Positions 1 to 8,787 of a DNA stretch of 64,000 nucleotides are shown piece by piece. Origin of the DNA: Myxococcales bacterium. GTDB lineage: Bacteria > Myxococcota_A > Polyangia > Palsa-1104 > JAEUJZ01. The notes beneath the pieces were generated by a model. The model did no database searches and had not been told where the DNA came from. It worked only from the letters and a program-made list of their open reading frames with translations. Location: assembly GCA_016794465.1 (NCBI GenBank), contig JAEUKA010000013.1:62001-126000 (forward strand), read 5' to 3'. Both the position numbers and the translations under genes were made by a program. How positions within the stretch are numbered: position 1 is the stretch's first letter; every line of letters begins with the position of its first letter.

Positions 1-1335
1 GCGACCTCCGCACGCACGGTTGCCGAGGGACTGATCCTAGAAGAAAACCACGATCTGCCGCTGTGTCGGCTCCAGCTTACGCTGCGGGTTGGCGCGACCT
101 CGGATCAGACGGCGGCGGGGACGGCAGCCTCGGGGGGACCACCGGCGATGGGCCTGTGTAACTTCGCGAGTGAGCTGCAGCGGCGCGGCGCGGGCGGGCG
201 GTCGCGGGCATCGATTGATGAGTCGCTCGACTCGCTGGGGGCGGGGCTTTCGATCGTCTGCTGGCATGATCAAGTGCTGTATGAGGTGATGTCGCTGCGC
301 GAGCACTTCGAGCGGGCGGTTGAGCTGCTCGCCGATGTGGTGCTGCGACCGGACTATCCTGAGGAAGAGTCGGAGCGACTGCGGCGCGAGCTGCTCGCCA
401 ACTTGGATGACCTGCGGGACGACGACAGCGGCCTGCTGCATCGCTTTTTTGGTCGCGCGCTCTACGGGAATACGCCCTATGGACGGCCAGTGGCGGGCAC
501 CGAGGACAGCACGCGGGCGATCGGTCTGTCCTCGGCGTGGGACTGGCACCGTCACCATGTGGTCGCGGGCAACTTGCTCGTGGGCTCGGCGGGGGCGATG
601 TCGCGGCCCGAGATCGAGTCGCTGCTTGGGAACTACTTTGGCACGATTGCCGGTGGGCCTCGGCGAGACGAGCCGATTGCGGCACCGCCCGCACGAAAGG
701 GTCGCAAGGTCCTGATTGTCGACAAGCCTGAGCGCACCCAGTCGCAGATTCTGATCGGTCAGCTGGCCCCGCACTGGAAAGATCCGCACTGGCTGCCGCT
801 GCATGTCGCGACGACGGCGTTTGGTGGGACGTTTACGGCGCGGCTGATGGACGAGGTGCGGGCCAAGCGTGGGCTGTCCTATGGAGCGTCGGCGCGGCTG
901 GGCAATGGTCGCGGTCAGCGCTCGCTGTATGCGCATGTCTTTCCGTCGGCGCAGCAGACTGCCGAGACGGTCGACTTGGTGCTGCGGCTCTATGAAGAGT
1001 GGGCAGAAAAGGGCCTGCGACCGGGCGAGCTCGACTTTGTGAAGAGCTACCTCCAGAAGAGCCACGCGTTCTCGGTGCAAACGGCGGATGACCGGCTCAA
1101 CCTGCGGACGCGGCTGCAGATCTGCGACATGCCCAGCGACGATGAAAAGACCTACCCCGTGCGAGTGGGGCAGGTGACCGAGTCCGACATCGCCCAGGCC
1201 ATGCAGTCCTGTCTGCGCCCCGACGATCTGCTGATTACGATTGTCGCTACTGCCGACACCATCCTGCCTAGCCTCCAGAAGCTGCCCAGCCTCAAGAACG
1301 CTGACTTCGAGGTCGTCCCGTACGACTCGTACTAG
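1..1335 (+). CDS. M16 family peptidase-like protein, non-catalytic subunit type (5' end outside window)
   Basis: The frame is open from base 1, so the start lies upstream; 444 codons are visible. The second half contains FGGTFTARLMDEVRAKRGLSYGA, matching the conserved M16B segment with the Arg/Tyr pair that binds substrate. The zinc-binding HxxEH motif expected in the N-terminal half is not seen; the corresponding stretch reads GLCNFASELQRRG. In M16B heterodimers one subunit carries HxxEH and the other the R/Y pair, so this is probably the R/Y partner, with the catalytic partner possibly just upstream of the window. The gene converges with the ABC transporter, with only 5 bases between the stops. 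Family assignment is firm; lack of catalysis is inferred from the missing motif. Confidence 0.85.
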   Translation, partial: ATSARTVAEGLILEENHDLPLCRLQLTLRVGATSDQTAAGTAASGGPPAMGLCNFASELQRRGAGGRSRASIDESLDSLGAGLSIVCWHDQVLYEVMSLREHFERAVELLADVVLRPDYPEEESERLRRELLANLDDLRDDDSGLLHRFFGRALYGNTPYGRPVAGTEDSTRAIGLSSAWDWHRHHVVAGNLLVGSAGAMSRPEIESLLGNYFGTIAGGPRRDEPIAAPPARKGRKVLIVDKPERTQSQILIGQLAPHWKDPHWLPLHVATTAFGGTFTARLMDEVRAKRGLSYGASARLGNGRGQRSLYAHVFPSAQQTAETVDLVLRLYEEWAEKGLRPGELDFVKSYLQKSHAFSVQTADDRLNLRTRLQICDMPSDDEKTYPVRVGQVTESDIAQAMQSCLRPDDLLITIVATADTILPSLQKLPSLKNADFEVVPYDSY

Positions 1336-1340
1336 CGGAC

Positions 1341-3242
1341 CTACAAATAGCCGGCGGCTTGTAGTTTGAAGAGGCCGGCGTAGCGACCGCCTTGGCTGAC
1401 CAGCTCGCTGTGGGTGCCTTGCTCGGCGATGTGACCACCGTCGGGGCCGCCTTCGAGGACGACGATCCGATCGGCCATGCGCACGGTGGGAAAGCGGTGC
1501 GAGATCAGGATCGCGGTCCGGCCTTGGGTCAGCTCGCGGAAGCGCTCGAAGATCTTGTGCTCGGCCTCGGCATCGAGCGCGGCGGTCGGCTCATCCAGGA
1601 CCAGGATGTCGGCTTCCTCACGCATGAACGCCCGCGCCAGCGCAATCCGCTGCCACTGACCGCCCGACAGCTCGACACCCTTGTGGAACCAGCGCCCGAG
1701 CAGCGCGTCCATTCCCTCAGGGAAGCCGCGCACGAACTCATCGGCGCCGCCACGATCCAGCGCCCGCTCGACACGTGGCTTGTCGTCGAAGTGCTGGATG
1801 CTGCCGAACGCCACGTTGTCACGGACCGAAAACTGGTACTGGCCGAAGTCTTGGAACACCACGCCAATGCGACGGCGAACCTCGTCGGGGGGCAGCTCTT
1901 GGAGATCTTTTCCATCGAGGAGAATTCGGCCCTCCGTCGGCTGGTACAGTCCGCACAGCAGCTTGATGAAGGTGGTCTTGCCGGCGCCGTTGTGTCCGAC
2001 GAGCGCGAGGCTCTGACCGGCAGGAATCGACAGGCTGACGTTGCGCAGGGCGTAGCGCGTCTCGCCGGGGTAGCGGAAGCTGACCTGCTCGAACTCGATG
2101 CCTCGGCGCTGCGGCTCGCTCGGGAGCGTGGACTGGGCGGTGAGCGCACGCTGCTGTGCGGTGGGAATCGCCAGAAAGTCGAACAGGTTCGACATATACA
2201 GGTCGTGCTCGTAGATGCCACCGAGGCTGCTGAGCGTGCTCTGGAACGCCTGCTGCCCCTGCCGAAACGCGACCACGTACAGCGTCATGTCGCCCAGGCT
2301 GATCTTGCCCGACACCGCCAGCCCGACGATCACCACATAGCAGCCGTAGAATGCCAGCGTTGCCAGCAGGGACAACAGATAGCCCCAAAACGCGCGCCGA
2401 ATCGCCAGGCTGCGATCGTCTCGGTACAGCGACTCACCGACTGTCCGGTAGCGATCGAGCAGCACCTTGCCGAGCCCGAGCACCATCACCTCTTTGGCGT
2501 GTTCGTCGCTGCCGAGGATGTACTCGATGTAGTTGAGCCGCCGCGTCTCCGGGGCCCGGAAGTTGCGCAGCCGAAACGCCGCGCGCGAAAACCGCACTTC
2601 CCCCGCCGCCGCCGGCAGCGCCGCCAGCAGCAGCACCATCACCGCCAGTGGGCTAAAGGTCCACAAAAGGCCCACATATCCGACCAGGGTCAGCACCCCT
2701 TGAACCAGCTGCAGCACGTCGCCGACCATTCCCAGCGGTCGCGACGACGCCTCGCGCCGGGCCCGGGTCAGCTGATCGTAGAACTTCGGATCTTCAAAGT
2801 GCGAAAGGTCCAGCGAGATGGCCTTGTCCAGGATCTTGACGTTGATGTCGACCGACAACCGCGCGCCCAGCAGCATCCGGAGCAGACCCTGCCCGCGAAA
2901 CTGTAGCGACTGCAGCACCATCAGTCCCAGCTCGATGGCGCAGAGCCGCAGCGCCGCCGCTTGCTGGTGCGCGACGACCGCATCGACCAGCGCCTTGCCA
3001 ACGTAGGCGACCAGCAGCGGCAGCACCACTCCGATCAGCGTCAGCAGCGACAGCGACAGCGTCAGCGTCGGCGAGCACCGCCACACCAGCGCCAGGGTCT
3101 TCCCCAGCCGAGACAAGCGTGCCTTCAGCGTCGCCCATCCCGCCGCCACCGCCTTGCGAATCATCCCCCGCTGGTCCGCCGGCATCGTCGGCTCGGACGC
3201 GTCTCCACTCGGCGGCTTAGCAGTGCCTCCCTCTCCACTCAT
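1341..3242 (-). CDS. ABC transporter, fused permease/ATPase (exporter type)
   Basis: A 633-residue half-transporter with an N-terminal transmembrane domain of about six helices and a C-terminal ATPase domain. Seen in the ATPase domain are Walker A GHNGAGKTT (about 416-424), signature LSGGQ (525-529), Walker B ILVLDEPT (546) and the switch His in ISHR (582). It should act as a homodimer in the inner membrane, exporting an unknown substrate. The frame runs 36 codons further upstream, but ATG at 3242 begins a plausible protein (MSGEGGTAKPP) and leaves 113 bases of divergent promoter space before the gene at 3356. Nothing nearby indicates the substrate. Confidence 0.93.
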   Translation of the reverse strand: MSGEGGTAKPPSGDASEPTMPADQRGMIRKAVAAGWATLKARLSRLGKTLALVWRCSPTLTLSLSLLTLIGVVLPLLVAYVGKALVDAVVAHQQAAALRLCAIELGLMVLQSLQFRGQGLLRMLLGARLSVDINVKILDKAISLDLSHFEDPKFYDQLTRARREASSRPLGMVGDVLQLVQGVLTLVGYVGLLWTFSPLAVMVLLLAALPAAAGEVRFSRAAFRLRNFRAPETRRLNYIEYILGSDEHAKEVMVLGLGKVLLDRYRTVGESLYRDDRSLAIRRAFWGYLLSLLATLAFYGCYVVIVGLAVSGKISLGDMTLYVVAFRQGQQAFQSTLSSLGGIYEHDLYMSNLFDFLAIPTAQQRALTAQSTLPSEPQRRGIEFEQVSFRYPGETRYALRNVSLSIPAGQSLALVGHNGAGKTTFIKLLCGLYQPTEGRILLDGKDLQELPPDEVRRRIGVVFQDFGQYQFSVRDNVAFGSIQHFDDKPRVERALDRGGADEFVRGFPEGMDALLGRWFHKGVELSGGQWQRIALARAFMREEADILVLDEPTAALDAEAEHKIFERFRELTQGRTAILISHRFPTVRMADRIVVLEGGPDGGHIAEQGTHSELVSQGGRYAGLFKLQAAGYL

Positions 3243-3355
3243 CGTCCAGCATGCTAGCACGCGACCGGCGCAAAACTGTTTGACGGGGTTGGGGCAAGTT
3301 CGTAGCCTGACGGACCTCGCTGCCCAGGCTGTGGCGGGCTCTTGACCCAAATACG

Positions 3356-4336
3356 ATGCGACCTGAACTCCTGAGCGAGCTACGAAGCGGTGATGCCCAG
3401 TGGATTTTGCGAGCGGGGCGGCTGCTGGCTGAAGACGGCGAGCGCTCGGCCGGACTTCTCAAGACCTCCGCCTACCAGCAGCTGTGTGACCTGGCCCATG
3501 AGCAGCTCTCGGAGCTAGCGAACATTGCCCCGGACAAGCTCCGCGCGCAGCTAGAACAGCTCCTGCTTCTCGACGGCGTACCCGTGGGGCTGCAGTGGCT
3601 GTATGACAGCGGCGCGCTCTCGCAGCTGTTGCCCGAGCTTCACGCGACGGTGAACTTCTCGCAGGAAGCTGGTCGCCGTCACAAAGATGTCTGGGAGCAC
3701 ACCAAGCAGGTGGTGTGGCAGGCGCCGCCTCGGCCGATGGTGCGCTGGTCAGCGCTGCTCCATGACATCGGCAAGGTCAAGACGCGAGCCTTTACCCCCG
3801 ATGGCAAGGTCACGTTTCACCGTCACAGCGAGGTCGGCGCGCGGATGTTCGATGACATCGGGCGGCGCTTTCAGTTCGAGCGAGGCAGCCACCGCAGCCT
3901 GCGCTTTCTGATCCTCCACCACCTGCGACCGAACGCGTACTTGCCATCGTGGACGGACTCGGCGGTACGGCGCTTTGCCAAAGAGATTGGGCCGCAGCTG
4001 CCGGATCTCCTCGATCTGTCCCGGGCCGATATCACCTCGCGGCGACCGGGGCGACGGCAGCAGGGGTTGTCGAACATCGATACACTGTCGCAGCGCGTCG
4101 ATCACATCCGCAGCGAGGACGCGATCATCCCACCTCTGCCCAGTGGAATCGGCGACGCCATCATGGCCAAGTTTCGGATGCCGCCCTCGAAGCTGATTGG
4201 AGATCTCAAGCGCGAGCTGCTGACCAAGATTGACGCTGGCGAGATCGAAGCGCGGATGGATTCCGAGTACTATCTACCCTTCGTGGAGCAAATGCTGGCG
4301 GCGCGCTCGGATGTCCCTCGGCTGTGCTGCGAATAA
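3356..4336 (+). CDS. HD-domain protein resembling the C-terminal half of CCA-adding enzyme
   Basis: 326 residues. The centre has an HD metal-dependent phosphohydrolase signature: H in RRHKDVWEHT, then HD in LLHDIGKVKTR, then further His residues in FHRHSEVGARM and LILHHLRPN. The layout, an all-helical region, HD domain and basic helical tail, resembles the HD half of bacterial tRNA nucleotidyltransferase/poly(A) polymerase proteins. No nucleotidyltransferase head (GGxVRD or DxD) is present in these 326 residues. It is therefore probably a stand-alone phosphohydrolase or a head-less paralogue. Its end lies 20 bases before the chosen glmU start, so the two are probably co-transcribed. Confidence 0.75.
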   Translation: MRPELLSELRSGDAQWILRAGRLLAEDGERSAGLLKTSAYQQLCDLAHEQLSELANIAPDKLRAQLEQLLLLDGVPVGLQWLYDSGALSQLLPELHATVNFSQEAGRRHKDVWEHTKQVVWQAPPRPMVRWSALLHDIGKVKTRAFTPDGKVTFHRHSEVGARMFDDIGRRFQFERGSHRSLRFLILHHLRPNAYLPSWTDSAVRRFAKEIGPQLPDLLDLSRADITSRRPGRRQQGLSNIDTLSQRVDHIRSEDAIIPPLPSGIGDAIMAKFRMPPSKLIGDLKRELLTKIDAGEIEARMDSEYYLPFVEQMLAARSDVPRLCCE

Positions 4337-4356
4337 CCGAGAGGACGAACACGACC

Positions 4357-5790
4357 ATGTCGCATACTGACTTCCCTGGGTCTGCCCCGCTCTCCGCGAT
4401 TGTGCTGGCGGCTGGACAAGGAACCCGGATGCGCTCGGCGCAGGCCAAAGTGCTGCACAAGGTGCTGGGTCGCACGATGGTCGACTGCTCCCTGTCGCTG
4501 CTCGCGCCACTCGGCGTGACGCAGACGGTGCTGGTGCTGGGGCATCAGGCCGAGGCGGTGGCGGCGGCGGTGCAGTCAAGCGGCGTGGCGGTGCCCGGCC
4601 TGCGCACGGCCATTCAGGTCGAGCAGCGGGGCACGGCCGATGCGGTGCGCTGTGCCTTGCCGGCGCTGCCCGAGCTGGCCTCGGGCGGGGGCAAGGTGCT
4701 CATTCTGTACGGTGACACGCCGCTGCTGACGCTGTCTCGCCTGCAAGAGCTGCTGGCCAAGACGACCGGCAAGCTGGGTCTGCTCGGTACGACGCTGGCA
4801 GATCCACACGGCTATGGTCGGCTGATTCGCGAAGGCGGCAAGGTCGTGCGGATCGTCGAGCACAAAGACTGCACGCCCGCGCAGCTCGCGGTCGCTGAGG
4901 TCAACGCCGGCATCTATGCCGTGGACGCGGCGTTTCTGCTGACCGCGCTGGCGCAGGTGCAAAATGGCAACGCCCAGCGCGAGTTCTACCTGACCGACTT
5001 GCTGGCGCTGGCGGTGGCAGCGGGCGAAGAGGTCACGGTGGTCGCAGCTCCCCCTGAGGAAGTGATGGGCGTCAACGACCGTGCGGACCTCGCCCTGGCC
5101 GAGTCGATTGCGCGGGCGCGGGTGGCCAAGGCGCACCTGCTGGCGGGCGTCACGCTGCACGATCCGGCAACCACCAGCATCGACCTCGCCGTGGAGCTGG
5201 CCCGCGACGTGGAGATCTTCGGTGGCGTGTCCCTGCGCGGCAAGACCCGCATCGGCGAGGGCTCCGTCATCGACCAGGGCTGCGTGCTCACCGATGTCAT
5301 CGTCGAGGCCGGCGTCCACATCAAGCCCTACACCCTTGCGACCGCAAGCCACATCGGCCCGCGCTGCCAGGTGGGACCGTTCAGCCACCTGCGACCCGAC
5401 AGTCACCTTCACGAAGACGCCCACGTCGGCAACTTCGTCGAGCTGAAAAAGACCGAGATCGGGCGCGGCAGCAAGGCCAATCACCTGGCCTACCTCGGCG
5501 ACAGCACCATCGGCGCGGGCGTCAACATCGGCTGCGGCACCATCACCTGCAACTACGACGGCTTTGCCAAGCACCAGACCATCATCGAGGATGGCGCCTT
5601 CATCGGCTCGGACAGCCAGCTGGTCGCCCCGGTGCGGATCGGTCAGAACGCGATCGTTGCGGCGGGGACGACGGTGACGCGAGATGTCCCGGCGGGCGCG
5701 CTGACGGTGTCGCGGGTGCCGCAGGTAGACAAGCTGGAGGCGGCGGAAAAGCTGCGGGCGCGCCTGAAGGCTCGCAAGCTGGGGAGGTGA
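4357..5790 (+). CDS. glmU: bifunctional UDP-GlcNAc pyrophosphorylase / GlcN-1-P N-acetyltransferase
   Basis: 477 residues, near the usual 450-460. The N-terminal domain has the uridyltransferase signature LAAGQGTRM and the downstream LHKVLGRTM; YGDTPLL and a GYGR segment follow. The C-terminal half is a left-handed beta-helix of hexapeptide repeats, including VGNFVELKK and the CoA-binding NYDG region. It makes UDP-GlcNAc for peptidoglycan and lipopolysaccharide in the cytoplasm. An in-frame ATG at 4324 would overlap the upstream HD gene by 13 bases; ATG at 4357 fits the family N-terminus better. The next gene starts 3 bases after the stop, suggesting an operon. Confidence 0.95.
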   Translation: MSHTDFPGSAPLSAIVLAAGQGTRMRSAQAKVLHKVLGRTMVDCSLSLLAPLGVTQTVLVLGHQAEAVAAAVQSSGVAVPGLRTAIQVEQRGTADAVRCALPALPELASGGGKVLILYGDTPLLTLSRLQELLAKTTGKLGLLGTTLADPHGYGRLIREGGKVVRIVEHKDCTPAQLAVAEVNAGIYAVDAAFLLTALAQVQNGNAQREFYLTDLLALAVAAGEEVTVVAAPPEEVMGVNDRADLALAESIARARVAKAHLLAGVTLHDPATTSIDLAVELARDVEIFGGVSLRGKTRIGEGSVIDQGCVLTDVIVEAGVHIKPYTLATASHIGPRCQVGPFSHLRPDSHLHEDAHVGNFVELKKTEIGRGSKANHLAYLGDSTIGAGVNIGCGTITCNYDGFAKHQTIIEDGAFIGSDSQLVAPVRIGQNAIVAAGTTVTRDVPAGALTVSRVPQVDKLEAAEKLRARLKARKLGR

Positions 5791-5793
5791 GAC

Positions 5794-6534
5794 ATGGGCT
5801 GTAGTACGTGCAAGACCGGCTGCGGAACCAGTGACGGTGGCTGCTCGACGCAGAAGAGTGCACAGCGCCTGTTTTTGGATGATCTCCTGCCCAGGCTGTA
5901 TCCCAGCCGGACGTACGGGCAGCTCGATGTCCAAGCGGCGTTTGAAGAGGGTCTAAAAGACGATGAGTGCGAGCTGCTCGGGCGGCGCATCGCGACGGTG
6001 ACCAAGGCGCCGGTCTATCTGATTCCGCCCGAAGACGATGAGCTGTGCCGTTACCTCTATGTGCTGTGCGTCGGTCGCGAGCCGCCGCTGGTCGAGCTGC
6101 GGCGCACTCCCCAGCTGCTTCGACTCGAAGCTGACCACATCCGCGAGCGCTATCTGCGGGTGGCACTCTCAACGGTGGCGCGGGTGGCCTGCGTGCAAGA
6201 AGTGGCGATGGAGCTGGATCTTTCGCCGGGCGGGGATGGCTCGCTGGCGGTGGTTCGCGAGCTGCCGCGCGGTGGGGTGTTCGATCCGCTGCTGCTCAAA
6301 AGACTGCAGCGCATCGTCGATCTGCTGACGGCGTACGACATCCGTCACCTCGATCTCGGGGTGATTGAGCAGCCGGCGAGTGGGCTGGGTCTGGCCGATG
6401 ACGGCTTCGCGGGACGCTTTGGCTGCGAGCCGCGACTGGGCAACTTTCTGTTCTTTGCCGCGCCGGCTGTGACCACCTGCGAAGTGCATCTGCCAGTCGC
6501 GGTGACCGCACCGGTGACGCTGGCGCGGGCGTAA
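5794..6534 (+). CDS. hypothetical protein with Cys-rich N-terminus
   Basis: 246 residues, not recognised. The first 19 residues carry five cysteines (MGCSTCKTGCGTSDGGC), which could bind a metal or Fe-S centre. The rest is a mixed alpha/beta soluble protein without a signal peptide or membrane segment; MGC is not preceded by a hydrophobic stretch, so it is not a lipoprotein. It lies 3 bases after glmU and is probably translated from the same mRNA, but a cell-wall role is only guilt by association. Confidence 0.75.
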   Translation: MGCSTCKTGCGTSDGGCSTQKSAQRLFLDDLLPRLYPSRTYGQLDVQAAFEEGLKDDECELLGRRIATVTKAPVYLIPPEDDELCRYLYVLCVGREPPLVELRRTPQLLRLEADHIRERYLRVALSTVARVACVQEVAMELDLSPGGDGSLAVVRELPRGGVFDPLLLKRLQRIVDLLTAYDIRHLDLGVIEQPASGLGLADDGFAGRFGCEPRLGNFLFFAAPAVTTCEVHLPVAVTAPVTLARA

Positions 6535-6543
6535 ACCTGCTGG

Positions 6544-7941
6544 CTAGTCGTTGGCTGGCAAGGTGAGGCGGAAGCTTGTCTCGGGCGGGCCGGGGCACAA
6601 GACCTCGACCCGACCCCCGTGCTGCTCGGCGACAGCGGCGACGATGGCGAGTCCCAGGCCGCTGCCCCCGGTATCGCGGCGGGTGGTGACAAAGCGCTCG
6701 AAGAGTCGGCTGCGGATCTCGGGCGAGATGCCAGGGCCCTGATTTTTGACCTCGAGGACCGCGCGCTCCGCCTCGTGACGAAGCTGCACCGTCACCTGCG
6801 GCGCCTGCTCCGGTCGCGCTTCGGCAAAGGCAATCGCATTGTCGATCAAGTTGTCGACGGCTCGCCGCAGCCAGGGCTCGTCGCCGGGCACGATGATCTC
6901 CAGCGGTAGCTCACTCTGGATTCGGACTCGACGACGGGCCGCTTGGGACGCGTGGGCTTCAATCGACTGCCTCGTCAGCTCGGCCAGATCCACCGGCTCA
7001 CGAACGACCCCGCGCGCCTGCAGTCGGGTCAGCATCAGCAGGTTGTTGAGGATTCCCTGCAGTCGCTGCGTAGCCTCGGCGATCCGCGACACAAAGCGGC
7101 GAGCTGCCTCCGGTTCATCGAGCGCGCCATCCATCAAGACCTCCGCTGCGGCCCGGATGGCTGCCACCGGATTTTTCAGCTCATGCGACAGATCTGCCGC
7201 CAGCTTTTCGGCCAGGTGCCGGCCTTCCAGCTCGCGACGCATCGACTCGACGGCTTGGGTCAGGGTGCGCACCTCCCGTCCGAACGGCGGCGGCAGCACC
7301 GCTTGTCGCTCGCCCTGGGCAATCCGCGACGCCGCTTGGGTCAGCCGCTCGATCGGTGAAGCAATGGCGCGTCCAATCAGCGCCGCCGCACTGGCCGTTC
7401 CCAGCACGAGCAGCAGCGTCAAGAGCGCCGCGCGCGAGGCCACCTCTCGCAGGATCTGACGGAAACCGAGGCTCTCTCTGGACACCCGCACCGCCCCCAG
7501 CACCCTGCCATCCGGCGCCCGCAGCAGCGCCTGTTCGATCGGTCGCTGCGGAATCGGGGCACCACTCTCGAGCAGCACTTTGCCGGACGGATCGATGACC
7601 TCAATGCGCAGCCCACCGGGCCGAACCTCCGCCAGCTTGTGCAAGGCCGGCACGTGCAGAAGCTCCTGCGGCGTACGTCCCGACAGCGCAATCACCGATG
7701 ACAGCAGCGCCGCTTCCTCTTTGGATACCTCGGCCAAAAGGCGCGCCGCCCGCAGCTCCAGTCGCTGCACCGCCAGCAGGCCCAGCAGCGCCGCAAAGCC
7801 GCCCGACACCGTGGCCATGGCCACGAACACCTGCATCCGAATCGACAGCCCGCGCCGCACCGAGCGCAGCAGCCGCCACAGCATGAACGCGGCAAACAGC
7901 GCCAGCAGCAGCGACGCCAACAGCGGCACGTGTACATCCAT
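6544..7941 (-). CDS. membrane sensor histidine kinase
   Basis: 465 residues. It has an N-terminal hydrophobic helix pair (about 5-60), an extracytoplasmic stretch of about 110 residues, another membrane helix (about 170-195), HAMP, and a HisKA domain with the phosphorylated His in LSHELKNP (H253). The ATPase domain has N box DNLIDNAIAF, G1 NQGPGIS and G2 GGSGLGLAI. No response regulator gene is adjacent, so it is an orphan kinase or signals to a distant partner. It converges with the glmU operon, with 9 bases between stops. Confidence 0.92.
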   Translation of the reverse strand: MDVHVPLLASLLLALFAAFMLWRLLRSVRRGLSIRMQVFVAMATVSGGFAALLGLLAVQRLELRAARLLAEVSKEEAALLSSVIALSGRTPQELLHVPALHKLAEVRPGGLRIEVIDPSGKVLLESGAPIPQRPIEQALLRAPDGRVLGAVRVSRESLGFRQILREVASRAALLTLLLVLGTASAAALIGRAIASPIERLTQAASRIAQGERQAVLPPPFGREVRTLTQAVESMRRELEGRHLAEKLAADLSHELKNPVAAIRAAAEVLMDGALDEPEAARRFVSRIAEATQRLQGILNNLLMLTRLQARGVVREPVDLAELTRQSIEAHASQAARRRVRIQSELPLEIIVPGDEPWLRRAVDNLIDNAIAFAEARPEQAPQVTVQLRHEAERAVLEVKNQGPGISPEIRSRLFERFVTTRRDTGGSGLGLAIVAAVAEQHGGRVEVLCPGPPETSFRLTLPAND

Positions 7942-7984
7942 TCGGCCACGCTACACCAAAACCAGCATGTGCTAGCGTGACGCC

Positions 7985-8707
7985 ATGAAGCCAACCCTGC
8001 GATGGATACTTACAGGTGTGCTGCTGGTGCTGCCGCGACTGGCCGCAGCGGACAAGGCCCCGCCGCCACGAGCTCATCATCACGACGGACCTCCGGGAGC
8101 GCACGCGGGCGCCGACAAGCCGATGGTGCATCGCTTTGAAAACCCGGCGGACTGGACGGCGAAGTTTGACGGCCCCGAGCGCGACGCCTGGCAGAAGCCC
8201 CAAGAACTGGTGAAGCGACTGCAGATTGCTCCGGGGATGACGGTGGCGGATATCGGTGCCGGGACGGGCTACCTGATGCCGCACTTGGCGGCTGCGACCG
8301 GTGACAAAGGCCGGGTAATCGCCGTCGACATCGAGCCGAAGATGGTGCAGCACCTCACGGACCGAGCCAAGAAGGCCAAGCTGTCCCAGGTCACCGCGCA
8401 GCTCGGCGAGCCGGGTGATCCGAAGCTCGCAGCGGCCAGCGTCGACAAGATCGTCTTTCTGGATACCTGGCATCATGTCCCGTCGCGAATGGCCTATGCC
8501 CAGAAGCTGCTGGCGGCGCTGCGGCCAGGCGGGTCGGTCTACATCGTCGACTTCACCATGGACTCGTCGCAAGGGCCGCCCAAGAAGCATCGCCTGACGC
8601 CGGATGCGGTGATGCTGGACCTCCATGCGGCTGGATTCGTTGCCGAGCTGCTCAGCGAAGAGCTCCCCGAGCAGTACATCGTCGTCGGCAAGAAAGCGGC
8701 ACCCTAG
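7985..8707 (+). CDS. exported SAM-dependent methyltransferase
   Basis: 240 residues. It starts with a cleavable-looking signal peptide (MKPTLRWILTGVLLVLPRLAAAD) and a His/Pro/Gly-rich linker (RAHHHDGPPGAHAG). A class I Rossmann methyltransferase follows: motif I VADIGAGTGYL, acidic loop AVDIEPKMV, then a LDTWHHVP segment and LRPGG. SAM is not normally available outside the cytoplasm, so an exported enzyme of this class is unexpected, although secreted class I methyltransferase homologues with signal peptides occur in proteobacteria. The substrate is unknown. It is divergent from the sensor kinase, with 43 bases between the starts. Confidence 0.85.
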   Translation: MKPTLRWILTGVLLVLPRLAAADKAPPPRAHHHDGPPGAHAGADKPMVHRFENPADWTAKFDGPERDAWQKPQELVKRLQIAPGMTVADIGAGTGYLMPHLAAATGDKGRVIAVDIEPKMVQHLTDRAKKAKLSQVTAQLGEPGDPKLAAASVDKIVFLDTWHHVPSRMAYAQKLLAALRPGGSVYIVDFTMDSSQGPPKKHRLTPDAVMLDLHAAGFVAELLSEELPEQYIVVGKKAAP

Positions 8708-8787
8708 GGCTGCCCGGTGACTTGATCTCACCGACGGTGATGGCCATGCCGCTTCGTGCTGCGGGTCCGTCGTGGTAAAGCGAAGCT

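Noticed and set aside
1392..2906. 504-codon plus-strand frame
   Set aside because: It is antisense to the ABC transporter; no recognisable domains.
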